Shown in pieces: positions 1 to 8,290 of a DNA stretch of 64,000 nt. Source of the DNA: [Phormidium] sp. LEGE 05292. Lineage in GTDB: Bacteria > Cyanobacteriota > Cyanobacteriia > Cyanobacteriales > Aerosakkonemataceae. The stretch lies in the NCBI RefSeq assembly GCF_015207735.1, contig NZ_JADEWG010000017.1, positions 1 through 64,000 of the forward strand. The letters are read 5' to 3'. Numbering within the stretch: the stretch's first letter is position 1; every line of letters begins with the position of its first letter. The translations under genes were made by a program, and so were the position numbers. Under the pieces are notes generated by a model. It was not told the DNA's origin. It did no database searches and worked only from the letters and a program-made list of their open reading frames with translations.

Positions 1-60
1 GATGGGGAGGTAGGGAGAGTAGAAGAGAATAGATAGTTAAATTATTTCTCCCTATGCCCT

Positions 61-146
61 TGTCCCCTTGTCTCCTTGTCTCCTTGTCTCCTTGTCTCCT
101 TGTCCGTGTCCCCATCTCCCCATCTCCCCATCTCCCCATCTCCCCA
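61..146. repeat. Microsatellite tracts upstream of the collagen-like gene
   Basis: Two adjoining low-complexity tracts are visible. Positions 61-105 repeat a tctccttg unit and positions 110-146 repeat ccccatct. The first has the same unit as the tract inside lipA at 42148-42216. No gene is supported in bases 1-278. A short open frame across this tract is only a translation of the repeat. Confidence 0.85.
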
Positions 147-278
147 CTTCCGTAAATCTTTCTCTAGACTAGGCAACTTCTATTTCGGGAAACAGATAAA
201 ACTCGGAAAGTACCTAGCTAACCTAAATTTAGACAGACCGCAGTGGATGCCGATCAGGAATTAGGAGCTAGGTTAATT

Positions 279-1343
279 ATGTGGAAGTTTAATAAATCTT
301 TGCTAAAAAGTTGCCGTTTGGTTGTTCCTATGTTGTTTGCTTTGGCAGGGTTAGGAAGTACTCTGGTTATAACTACTCCTGCTAGGGCGCAGTCGGAAAT
401 TCTCATCAATAGCAACGGTACTCGTATTGATATGACTTTGAATCGTCAGCCTAATGAAAGTTACGAGTCTTTAATTGCTAGGGCACAAACAAATGCAAAA
501 AATGTTTTAACCCGTTCTTTTAATCAAAATCCTTCAGCAAAAAGAGTTTCTGTGACGATTTTGGGTCAAAATGCTGGTCAAGTTGTACCAATTATGTCTT
601 TAAATGTCGATCGCCAAACTTGGGCAAGTGGTCAGAATCTTCAACGCTTGGCTACTTATTTTCCTAATTCGCGATCGCTTCTCGGCTTGAGAACTCCCGC
701 ATCTCCCAACAATAACGTTGCCAATCAACCTCAACCTACAAACGCTGCCTCTGTCGGACAGACACTTCCTAACGGTGTGCGCGTACTTCCCAACGGGATT
801 GTAGTTACTGGAAATGGGACACAGGTACTTCCCAACGGCGTAGTTGTCACTAATAACGGTGGGACACAAGTGCTTCCCAACGGTAACGTTGTATCTGTTA
901 ATGCTGATGTCCAAAATTCCCCAGGTAACGCAGGCTTGCAAGGTTTTACTGGTAATACTGGGGTACAAGGTGTCCCTGGTAATGTGGGCGGACAAAATGC
1001 TGTTGGTAATGCTGGTGTACAAGGTGTTCCCGGAAATAACAATGCCAATGGTACGGTATTGTTCAATAATCCTGGTAGTAACAACTCTGGTGTAAATGGT
1101 CTGAATAATACTACCGGAGTTAACGGTACGATCGGAACTACTGGGGTTAACGGTATCAACGGCACTACCGGAGTTAACGGTACGATCGGAACTACTGGGG
1201 TTAACGGTATCAATGGCACTACTGGGGTTACTGGTACGACCGGAACTACTGGGGTTAACGGTATCAATGGCACTACTGGGGTTACTGGTACGACCGGAAC
1301 TACTGGTGTTAACGGTATCAATGGCACTACTGGTGGACAATGA
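279..1343 (+). CDS. Secreted collagen-like Gly-X-Y repeat protein
   Basis: The product has about 354 residues, counted from the ATG at 279, which has TAGGAG 12 bases upstream. A GTG at 243 would only add a tail before the signal peptide. Residues 1-37 form a typical Sec signal peptide (basic start, hydrophobic core, PARA-QS cleavage site). A globular part of about 110 residues follows, then three LPNG-containing repeats. Next come two Gly-X-Y stretches. The first is a GNA-GLQ-GFT type run with one break. The second is an uninterrupted run of 25 triplets (GVN, GIN, GTT, GTI, GVT) that ends the protein. Thr-rich GTT triplets resemble those of bacterial collagen-like surface proteins such as BclA. 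The function is unknown; an extracellular or cell-surface filament is an inference. Confidence 0.85.
   Translation: MWKFNKSLLKSCRLVVPMLFALAGLGSTLVITTPARAQSEILINSNGTRIDMTLNRQPNESYESLIARAQTNAKNVLTRSFNQNPSAKRVSVTILGQNAGQVVPIMSLNVDRQTWASGQNLQRLATYFPNSRSLLGLRTPASPNNNVANQPQPTNAASVGQTLPNGVRVLPNGIVVTGNGTQVLPNGVVVTNNGGTQVLPNGNVVSVNADVQNSPGNAGLQGFTGNTGVQGVPGNVGGQNAVGNAGVQGVPGNNNANGTVLFNNPGSNNSGVNGLNNTTGVNGTIGTTGVNGINGTTGVNGTIGTTGVNGINGTTGVTGTTGTTGVNGINGTTGVTGTTGTTGVNGINGTTGGQ
1116..1340 (+). repeat. In-frame 27-base tandem repeat encoding collagen-like triplets
   Basis: The 225 bases are built from 27-base units (three Gly-X-Y triplets), often paired into 54-base higher-order units alternating GTI/GIN and GVT/GIN forms. 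The unit length is a multiple of nine, so gain or loss of a unit keeps the Gly periodicity. The array also keeps antisense frames open, which creates long spurious reading frames on the other strand. Confidence 0.9.
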
Positions 1344-1349
1344 GGTTTT

Positions 1350-1449
1350 TATAGTAACCGCCAAAACGGTTAAGGCAAGATGAAAAGCCAGAACCCTTGT
1401 TTTTACGGTTTTTCCCTTCTGCCTTCTGCCTTCTGCCTTCTGCCTTCTG
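1350..1449. repeat. Dispersed repeat, copy 1 (partner at 44018-44096, inverted)
   Basis: The reverse complement of this segment reads as a cagaaggcagaagg tract, then aaacaagggttctgg, then gccttaaccg, then tggcggttactataaa. The same order of blocks occurs on the + strand at 44018-44096 with small differences. This is a dispersed non-coding repeat ending in a microsatellite. It lies between the collagen-like gene and rpmF. Confidence 0.75.
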
Positions 1450-1524
1450 TGATAAAACTGGGATCGGGTAGCGTGGTAATGCCCTACAATAGGAGGGTTG
1501 TCTACTAATAGCAAATATAGGATT

Positions 1525-1701
1525 ATGGCGGTTCCTAAGAAGAAAACCTCGAAGGCAAAACGTGACCAACGTAGAGCGACTTGGAGACGGAAAGCAGCAT
1601 TACAAGCTCAAAAAGCTTTGAGTTTGGGTAAGTCGATTTTGTCTGGACGTTCTACGTTTGTCTATCCTTCCAAGGATGAAGACGAAGAGGAAGAATCCTA
1701 G
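1525..1701 (+). CDS. rpmF: 50S ribosomal protein bL32
   Basis: The 58-residue product starts [20 protein letters not shown], the conserved N-terminus of cyanobacterial L32. It is strongly basic at first and ends in an acidic Asp/Glu tail (DEDEEEES), as usual in cyanobacteria. It is a structural protein of the large ribosomal subunit. The ATG at 1525 was chosen because family homology begins there. An in-frame GTG upstream at 1498 would add nine unrelated residues. An AGGAGG lies at 1491-1496, rather far from this ATG. The zinc-binding cysteines of some L32 proteins are absent, so this is the zinc-independent form. Confidence 0.96.
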   Translation: MAVPKKKTSKAKRDQRRATWRRKAALQAQKALSLGKSILSGRSTFVYPSKDEDEEEES

Positions 1702-1858
1702 AGATGGGTTGGAAGTTTGCGTAATTTTAGCGATCGCTCTATTTTCTATCCCGCTACCGATTCTGTTACAGAATTTAACTAGGCGCTGATATAACAGGGA
1801 AGAGATAGGTTCTGTTGTGTTAGCACAGAAAAGTCTAAATTGTTATCGGATTTTAAAG

Positions 1859-2455
1859 ATGGGGAAGTTTTTCAAGAAACCTGGGCCAGAAATGAGCGAT
1901 CGCATCCCTCCCGGTCAGTACGAAAGCAAAGGTTTTCCGGTACTGACTTATGGTAGTACGCCCCAAGTTAGCATTGAAAATTGGGGATTTCGCGTTTGGG
2001 GTTTAGCAAAAGAGGCAAGATTTACTTGGTCCGATCTTATGGCGATGCCTCAAACTAATTTCACCGCTGACTTCCACTGTGTAACTCGTTGGTCGAAATT
2101 AGATGTGCAGTGGACTGGGGTAAAAGTCACAGATTTTATGCAACATATTGAGGTAGACCCCAAAGCTAAACATATTATGGAACACTGCTACGGGGGTTAC
2201 ACCACTAACATTAGTATGGAAGATTTCTGGCGCGAAGAAAACTTTTTTGCTCATACTTTGTTTGGTGAACCTTTACCTCCAGAACATGGTGGCCCTTTGC
2301 GATTAATTGTTCCTCATCTTTACGCTTGGAAAAGTGCCAAGTGGATTAATGGTTTGGAATTTTTAAACAATGAAGAATTGGGTTTTTGGGAACGTAATGG
2401 TTATCACCGTCGAGGTGAACCTTGGGCGGAAGAACGTTACAGTGGTGGTTTTTAG
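1859..2455 (+). CDS. Sulfite-oxidase-like molybdopterin oxidoreductase
   Basis: The product has about 198 residues from the ATG at 1859; an in-frame GTG at 1817 is less likely. The fold is that of the oxidoreductase molybdopterin-binding domain (YedY/MsrP and sulfite oxidase superfamily). The diagnostic segment is FHCVTRWSKLDVQWTGV, in which the Cys is the expected molybdenum thiolate ligand. The conserved PPEHGGPLRLIVPHLYAWK and AKWINGLEF segments follow. No Tat signal peptide and no C-terminal dimerisation domain are present, so this is the short cytoplasmic type common in cyanobacteria. The substrate cannot be inferred. It is monocistronic here, and the next gene is convergent. Confidence 0.88.
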   Translation: MGKFFKKPGPEMSDRIPPGQYESKGFPVLTYGSTPQVSIENWGFRVWGLAKEARFTWSDLMAMPQTNFTADFHCVTRWSKLDVQWTGVKVTDFMQHIEVDPKAKHIMEHCYGGYTTNISMEDFWREENFFAHTLFGEPLPPEHGGPLRLIVPHLYAWKSAKWINGLEFLNNEELGFWERNGYHRRGEPWAEERYSGGF

Positions 2456-2533
2456 TTGAAAATTTTTGAAGACAATCAAGCTGGGGAAAGATGTATTTAT
2501 TCCTTTCCTATTTTTAACTCAGATCTTCCGCCT

Positions 2534-2581
2534 AGAGGCAGAGCCTCTGCGTTTCGTTCCCAGGTTCAACCTGGGAACGAG
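2534..2581. repeat. Double-hairpin palindromic repeat, copy 1
   Basis: There are two hairpins. The first is agaggc-aga-gcctct at 2534-2548. The second is a perfect inverted repeat with 13-base arms around base 2567, containing CCCAGGTTcAACCTGGG (2554-2580). It lies between two convergent genes and could end transcription in both directions. Related copies are at 4172-4227 and 59731-59780. Confidence 0.85.
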
Positions 2582-2620
2582 TATTGGTAGAGATGTTTCA
2601 TGAAACGTATCTACTAATCC

Positions 2621-4000
2621 TTAACTCATCAGTTTTTTCACTAAATCTATTTTTCCTAAATAAGGTGCATAGCGCACTTTAATGTCTACTAGAAAGGATT
2701 TTTTCAAGACGCTTTTTTGATGGGAAAAAGTATCGAAACTAGCTTTACCGTGATAGCTACCTATGCCGCTATTACCTACTCCACCAAAGGGTAATTCTGT
2801 AACAGCAATGTGCATGATGGTGTCGTTAATACAAACACCTCCAGAGGAAGTCTTTTGTAAAATTTGTTGTTGATATTCTTGATTTTTTGAGAAGAAGTAA
2901 AGGGCTAAAGGTTTGGGTTGGTTGTTAACTATAGAAATTGCTTCTTCGAGATTGCTATATTCAATTACTGGTAGGATCGGCCCAAAGATTTCTTCTTGCA
3001 TGATTGGCGCATCTAAAGATACTTTGTCAATCAATGTAGGGGCGATGTAGCAAGTTTCTGGGTTGGTTTTTCCACCGACTATAATTTCACCACTTTTTAA
3101 TAGTTCTACTAAACGGTTGTATTGTTTTTGATTGATAATTCTAGCGAAATCTGGACTTTTTTCTGGATCGTCTCCGTAAAATTCTTGGACGCAATTTTTA
3201 ATGCTATCTAACAAGGGTTGTTTAACTTTTTGATTAACTAAAAGATAGTCTGGGGCGATGCAAGTTTGCCCTGCATTGAGGAATTTTCCCCAGGCAATTC
3301 TGCGAGCAGTATATTCAATGTTAATATCACTATCAATAATGCAAGGGCTTTTGCCACCTAGTTCTAAGGTGACTGGTGTTAGATTTTTGGCGGCGGCTTC
3401 CATGACTATTTTGCCAATAGCTGTACCGCCTGTGAAAAAGATGTGGTCGAATTTTTGTTGTAATAGTTGTTGGCTGGTTTCTACACCGCCTTCTACAACT
3501 GCAATATAGGCAGGGTCAAAGTTTTTTTGGCAGATTTTAGCAATAATATTAGAGGTATGAGGGGAATTTTCTGATGGTTTTATTATGACGCAATTTCCGG
3601 CTGCGATCGCACCAAGCAAAGGCGAGATTGTCAGATAAAAAGGATAATTCCAAGGAGTAATAATTAGTACTACTCCCAAGGGTTCTGGATAAATAAAGGC
3701 TGAACCAGGTAATTGATCTAAGGGAGTTGATACTTTTTTGGGTTTACTCCATTTTTTCAAGTTTTTAATCGCATAATCAATTTCTTTGATCGCTCCGATT
3801 TCGGTGATATAACTTTCAAATATAGGTTTGTTTAAGTCTGCTTTTAAGGCATCTATAATTTGATCTCTGTTGTCCAAAACTGCTTGTTTTAAAATTTTTA
3901 GTTGAGTTAAGCGAAAAGCAATATCTTTGGTTTTACCAGTGGAGAAAAATTTGCGTTGTTCTTGGAGAATTTCTTGTACTGCTAATTGTTGAGTAATCAT
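2621..4000 (-). CDS. Aldehyde dehydrogenase (ALDH3-like, NAD(P)-dependent)
   Basis: The product has 459 residues, the usual size of class 3 aldehyde dehydrogenases. These oxidise fatty or aromatic aldehydes to acids. Conserved parts in order are TPWNYPFYLTISPLLGAIAA, the cofactor-site segment KPSE, FTGGTAIGK, LELGGKSPCI with the catalytic Glu, and NAGQTCIAPDY with the nucleophilic Cys. The protein then ends with ELPFGGVGNSGIGSYHGK and SFDTFSHQKSV. A hydrophobic C-terminal anchor is not evident. In cyanobacteria such enzymes handle fatty aldehydes or apocarotenals; which substrate applies here is unknown. It is the convergent neighbour of the molybdoenzyme gene. Confidence 0.95.
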   Translation of the reverse strand: MITQQLAVQEILQEQRKFFSTGKTKDIAFRLTQLKILKQAVLDNRDQIIDALKADLNKPIFESYITEIGAIKEIDYAIKNLKKWSKPKKVSTPLDQLPGSAFIYPEPLGVVLIITPWNYPFYLTISPLLGAIAAGNCVIIKPSENSPHTSNIIAKICQKNFDPAYIAVVEGGVETSQQLLQQKFDHIFFTGGTAIGKIVMEAAAKNLTPVTLELGGKSPCIIDSDINIEYTARRIAWGKFLNAGQTCIAPDYLLVNQKVKQPLLDSIKNCVQEFYGDDPEKSPDFARIINQKQYNRLVELLKSGEIIVGGKTNPETCYIAPTLIDKVSLDAPIMQEEIFGPILPVIEYSNLEEAISIVNNQPKPLALYFFSKNQEYQQQILQKTSSGGVCINDTIMHIAVTELPFGGVGNSGIGSYHGKASFDTFSHQKSVLKKSFLVDIKVRYAPYLGKIDLVKKLMS

Positions 4001-4171
4001 TTGAGTTCAAGTGCAGGCAAAACAATAGTGAAAATCGTGAAAACCAAGAGTTCATTTTATGGGATATTAGGAGTGAATTGGCAACAAGGGAAAATTTCAA
4101 AACTATTTTATTGAGCAATGAAATTTTCTATATTGTTGTTCTCTGTTCCCTGTTTTTCAGGTCTTGCAGCA

Positions 4172-4227
4172 GGGGAGGTAGAACCTCCCTTGCTCTCGTT
4201 TCCAGGTTGAACCTGGGTGGGAACGAG
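4172..4227. repeat. Double-hairpin palindromic repeat, copy 2
   Basis: A hairpin gggaggt-aga-acctccc (4173-4189) is followed by a second palindromic block, CCAGGTTgAACCTGG, flanked by ctcgtt and gaacgag (4195-4227). The order of the two hairpins matches copy 1, and copy 3 at 59731-59780 is the inverted form. The rest of the 4001-4343 gap holds no gene that I can support. Confidence 0.85.
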
Positions 4228-4343
4228 AAAAACGAAAGAAACTACTTTATTGAGCGGCAAAATCTTCTTTCTTGCTGTTCTCTGTTCCTTTTTTTAAGGA
4301 AGTTGCTCTTGGCTGTCTAACAATTAAAGACAAGAGAGAGGAT

Positions 4344-5495
4344 TTAGGATTTGTCAGATTGTTTGACTGGTAAACAGACAGTGAAACAACTACCTTTGCC
4401 TACTTCTGATTTAACATCAATGGTTCCTTGGTGGGTTTCTATAATGCGGCGTGAAAGATGTAAACCTAAACCGCTACCAGCTTGTTTATGTTTACCTTGG
4501 CGGAATCTTTCAAATAATTTAGTTTGATCTTCTGGGGAAATACCCAGCCCTGTGTCTTCAACTTCTACTAAAATTGAAGATTTAGAATTGTTTTTCTTAT
4601 CATCCTGAGTTATCAAACGAACTTCTACCGATCCAGCTTCAGTGAATTTAATGGCGTTGCCAATTAGGTTGATAAAAACTCGATGTAATTCTAAGCGATC
4701 GCCTTCCACAGTGATTTTTCTTTCTAACAAATCTGCTGGTTTTTGACCTAAATCAAGGTTTAAACACAAGTTTTTTTCATTGGCTAAAGGTTGCAGTTCT
4801 TGAACTGCTTCTTTGAGTATTTCCTTCAAATCAACTTGGGTAAAATTAAGTGTTTTCCGTCCAGCTTCATAACGATAAACTTCTAACAATGTGTTTACCA
4901 TTGCTAGGAGATTGTGGTTGCTGCGAACCATTGTATCTAGCACTTCTAAGATTGGGGGAGAGATTTCACCCAATGCTCCTTGACGAATTAATACGAGCAT
5001 TCGATCGGCTGCAATTAAAGGTGTTCGTAAGTCATGAGTGAGACGGGAAACAAAATCTTCTCTCTGACGAGCGATCGCATCGCGTTCGTCTATGCTGTGT
5101 TTTAATCGCAAGAGACTACGTACTCTTGCTAGTAATTCATCCACTTCTACTGGTTTGTGGATAAAATCATCAGCACCATTGTCTAATCCTTTGGCTACAC
5201 TAAGATGATCGTAAGCAGTGATTAACAAAATGGGCATGAATGGTAAACTTGTGTTCTGACGAATTCGTTGGGTGACTTCAAAGCCATCCATTCCAGGCAT
5301 CATAACATCTAGCAATAATAGATCGGGTGGTGATTCTTCAATGAGAGCTAAAGCAGAAAATCCATCGGAAGCTGTACTAACTTCATAGCCTTCTTCTTCC
5401 AAAATAGCTTGAATGAGAAACACATTATCAGGTGAATCATCCACAACCAAAATCTGGTCTTTTCCTACAGAGCTAGAGGATAAAAAACGATTCAT
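4344..5495 (-). CDS. Hybrid response regulator-histidine kinase
   Basis: The product has about 383 residues from the ATG at 5495; an in-frame TTG at 5546 would add 17 residues. An N-terminal receiver domain (about 14-128) has the acidic pair VVDD, the phospho-acceptor Asp63 (LLLLDVMMPGMDGF) and the conserved Lys of IHKP. A HisKA domain follows, with His154 in RLTHDLRTPL. A HATPase_c domain comes next, with N-box NLIGNAIKFTE, EDTGLGIS and GSGLGLHLS. There is no transmembrane segment, so it is cytosolic. A receiver ahead of a kinase suggests a phosphorelay in which another kinase controls this one. No partner gene is adjacent. Confidence 0.95.
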   Translation of the reverse strand: MNRFLSSSSVGKDQILVVDDSPDNVFLIQAILEEEGYEVSTASDGFSALALIEESPPDLLLLDVMMPGMDGFEVTQRIRQNTSLPFMPILLITAYDHLSVAKGLDNGADDFIHKPVEVDELLARVRSLLRLKHSIDERDAIARQREDFVSRLTHDLRTPLIAADRMLVLIRQGALGEISPPILEVLDTMVRSNHNLLAMVNTLLEVYRYEAGRKTLNFTQVDLKEILKEAVQELQPLANEKNLCLNLDLGQKPADLLERKITVEGDRLELHRVFINLIGNAIKFTEAGSVEVRLITQDDKKNNSKSSILVEVEDTGLGISPEDQTKLFERFRQGKHKQAGSGLGLHLSRRIIETHQGTIDVKSEVGKGSCFTVCLPVKQSDKS

Positions 5496-6023
5496 AGTAG
5501 AAGAAGTTTTGGAAATGATTTTTAACAACTGTTTTTTGTCAATCAACCTTAGTAATATTTTTTCCCACTGAGTATTAAGTTTACATCATCCTCCCGAAAT
5601 AGATCTTTGCTAGTAACTCAAGTTGCCAGTTATTAATTCTGGGTGGTTTTGTCATCTGTAAGCTGCGTCAAACACTACACTTTTAGGTAAGGACAGTAGT
5701 TTTCTGGTTCTGACACATCGTACAGAATTTAAATAATAACTTACGTTACTAACTGAATTTTTGATTTTTTATGGCAATTTTAGGGACTATGGTATCAGAA
5801 ATGTTAACAATTATGTGGAATATGAGAAAAATCATGAGTTTGTCAACATATAACGGGACTGAAGGAGAAGATTCTCAAGTGAGATTTCCAGGATAGTAAT
5901 TACACGGACAATAAACAGAAAAATCACCTGAAGAATTAGGGTATGAAAGCAAATTTTAGCAAAATGGGATGACGATCGCTATTCTTTGAGCCTCAAGAAG
6001 TTCCCTGAATTAAACTAAAATTT
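5496..6023. other. Intergenic region between divergent signalling genes
   Basis: The region is AT-rich and separates the - strand kinase from the + strand cyclase-TIR-AAA gene, so it must hold promoters for both. I see no RNA gene, repeat or convincing operator. A 41-codon open frame at 5771-5896 (starts MAILGTM) has no visible ribosome-binding site and is not called. Confidence 0.6.
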
Positions 6024-8204
6024 GTGAATAATCAACAGAAATCTAATTTCCTCACACCTTCTAAGCTGAGCCAATACGAGGAAACTCCACTTATGGAACC
6101 AAAGGAAAACCAGGAAACACCGTTAATAGAAGCAGATTGTACATTAGCCGCTATAGTCTTTACGGATGTAGAGGGATACACTTCCAAAATGGCTGCTAAC
6201 CAAAATCGTACCTTGGCTTTAGTTAACCGCGACTTGCAACTAATGACACGAATCTGTGAACAATTTAAGGGCAGAGTAGTCCAAGATACTGGTGATGGAT
6301 TGTTTATGTACTTTTCTAGTGCGGTAAATGCGGTATCTTGTGCTCAAGAAATTCAAAAAGTAATTTTTAAAACTGCTGCTCAATTGCCGGAAAATAATGT
6401 ACTTAAACATCGAATTGGGATTCATTTAGGAGATGTGGCTCATTTTGTGGGTGGGGAAGTTAAAGGTCATGGTGTAAATATGGCAGCCAGGTTGCAAACA
6501 GCAGCTCAAGCTGGTGGTATTTGTATTTCCCAAACTGTCTATGATGTCGTGAAAAATCGCTTGCCGTTACCGGGAATTTATCGAGAGGTGCGGGAAGTTA
6601 AAGGTATTGAAGAACCTGTTACAGTTTACCAAATTCCGGCTTTAGATATTGAGCAATCAACTAATAAGAAAGTTTTTATTAGTTATCGCAGTCACGATCC
6701 TGATTTGAGTTTAGCTGAAGAATTTTATAGAGCTTTAAAAGCTGCGGGACATGAAGCTTTTATGGCGGGACAAAGTATTCGTTTGGGGGAAGGATGGCCG
6801 CAACGAATTGAGGCAGAATTAAAACAAAGTGATTATTTATTGTTGTTGTTATCTGAGAAGTCTGTAACCAGTGAAATGGTGATTGAGGAGGTGCGGAGGG
6901 CGAAGGAGTTGCGCGATCGCAATTCCAAAGGTAAACCAATAATTTTGCCTATTCGGGTTAAATTTCCCCTCAATTCTCCATTAAATTACAACTTACGAGA
7001 ATATTTAAGTTGTATTCAGCAGCGAGAATGGCATAATCCAGAAGATACTCAGAATATTGTCCAAGAAATTCTGGAAATAGTTACAGAAGGAAGAGCTCAA
7101 GAAGAGACAACAGAAAGTCAAAAACATCCTGTAGCAATATCAGATTCCCAAGCTAAACCTTTGCCTGTAGCTATTCCCGAATTCCCTCAAATTCCTGAAA
7201 TACCAGAAGGTCAAGTAGAGTTAGCTTCAATTTTTTATGTCGAAAGACCACCAATTGAATTAAGATGTTATGAAACGGTTTTACAGCCAGGTTCTTTAAT
7301 TAGAATTAAGGCTCCTAGACAAATGGGTAAAACATCTTTGTTAGCGAGAATTTTACATTATGCGGCAAATTCTGGATTTAATGCGGTTCCTTTAAGTTTT
7401 CAATTAGCTGATGGGAAAGTTTTTACTGATTTGGATAAATTTTTACGCTGGTTTGCTGCTAGTATAGCGAGAAGATTGCGGTTAGCTAATCGGTTGGATG
7501 ATTATTGGGATGAAATTTTTGGCAGTAAAGATAACTGCACTGCTTACTTTGAGGAATATTTATTAGAGAATATCGAAAGTCCCTTAGTTTTGGGATTAGA
7601 TGAAGTGGATTGTGTGTTTCAATATCCAGAAATAGCGGCTGATTTTTTTGGTTTATTACGGGCTTGGCATGAAGATGCTAAAAATCGTGATATTTGGAAA
7701 AAGTTACGACTTTTGGTGGTACATTCAACGGAGGTTTATATCCCAATTAGTATTAATCAATCACCGTTTAATGTAGGCTTACCCATTGAATTACCAGAGT
7801 TTAATCAAGAACAAGTTCAAGATTTAGCTAAGCGTTATGGATTGCAATGGGAGGGGACAGAAGTTGAAAAATTGATGGCTATGGTAGGGGGTCATCCTTA
7901 TTTAATCAGGTTGGCTTTATATCATATTCAACGTGGCGATCTTTCTTTGGATGAATTGTTAGCAATTGCGCCGACAGAAGCAGGACTTTATGCCGATCAT
8001 TTACGCCGACATTTGTGGAATTTGCAACAGCATTCAGAGTTGGCGGGAGGAATTAAAGAGGTGATGAATGCTGATACTCCAGTGCGGTTAGAAGCTTTGT
8101 CAGCGTTTAAATTGCATAGTATGGGTTTAGTATATTTGCAGGGAAATGAATGTACTCCAAGATGCGATCTGTATCGGTTTTATTTGCGCGATCGCTTAGA
8201 TTAA
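6024..8204 (+). CDS. Class III nucleotide cyclase - TIR - AAA-like ATPase fusion
   Basis: The product has 726 residues from the GTG at 6024; an ATG at 6093 with GAGG upstream is an alternative that keeps every domain. Residues about 40-205 form a class III cyclase domain with both metal Asp residues (FTDVEGY, Asp48; DTGDGLF, Asp91) and the transition-state pair Asn152/Arg156 (GVNMAARLQ). The usual base-selecting Lys is Gln87, so the product is uncertain. Residues about 215-350 form a TIR domain (KKVFISYRSHD) with Glu289 at the NADase position (SEMVIEEV). Residues about 400-726 form an AAA-like module with Walker A APRQMGKTS (Lys436) and Walker B LVLGLDEVD. The last two domains are paralogous to those of the gene at 50381-52264. 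A signalling or defence role is inferred. Confidence 0.92.
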   Translation: MNNQQKSNFLTPSKLSQYEETPLMEPKENQETPLIEADCTLAAIVFTDVEGYTSKMAANQNRTLALVNRDLQLMTRICEQFKGRVVQDTGDGLFMYFSSAVNAVSCAQEIQKVIFKTAAQLPENNVLKHRIGIHLGDVAHFVGGEVKGHGVNMAARLQTAAQAGGICISQTVYDVVKNRLPLPGIYREVREVKGIEEPVTVYQIPALDIEQSTNKKVFISYRSHDPDLSLAEEFYRALKAAGHEAFMAGQSIRLGEGWPQRIEAELKQSDYLLLLLSEKSVTSEMVIEEVRRAKELRDRNSKGKPIILPIRVKFPLNSPLNYNLREYLSCIQQREWHNPEDTQNIVQEILEIVTEGRAQEETTESQKHPVAISDSQAKPLPVAIPEFPQIPEIPEGQVELASIFYVERPPIELRCYETVLQPGSLIRIKAPRQMGKTSLLARILHYAANSGFNAVPLSFQLADGKVFTDLDKFLRWFAASIARRLRLANRLDDYWDEIFGSKDNCTAYFEEYLLENIESPLVLGLDEVDCVFQYPEIAADFFGLLRAWHEDAKNRDIWKKLRLLVVHSTEVYIPISINQSPFNVGLPIELPEFNQEQVQDLAKRYGLQWEGTEVEKLMAMVGGHPYLIRLALYHIQRGDLSLDELLAIAPTEAGLYADHLRRHLWNLQQHSELAGGIKEVMNADTPVRLEALSAFKLHSMGLVYLQGNECTPRCDLYRFYLRDRLD

Positions 8205-8290
8205 GTTGTTAATTATTTTAATTGTTTTTTGAACTAGCAGGGGGGCTGGGGGGCTTATGAGAAAATCCAAAATCTAAAATCTAAAATCGC

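Noticed and set aside
61-146. Possible CRISPR-like array
   Set aside because: Units are 8 bases with no spacers of constant length; it is a simple microsatellite and no cas genes are present.
600-1514. Two long antisense frames (600-1514 and 731-1327) opposite the collagen-like gene
   Set aside because: They are kept open by the 27-base repeat. Composition is repetitive (Pro/Val/Thr or Ser/Thr), no ribosome-binding site is seen, and the + strand frame has a signal peptide and Gly-X-Y periodicity.
5771-5896. 41-codon frame MAILGTM...
   Set aside because: It is short, has no Shine-Dalgarno and many internal Met codons, and shows no recognisable motif; it lies in a promoter region.
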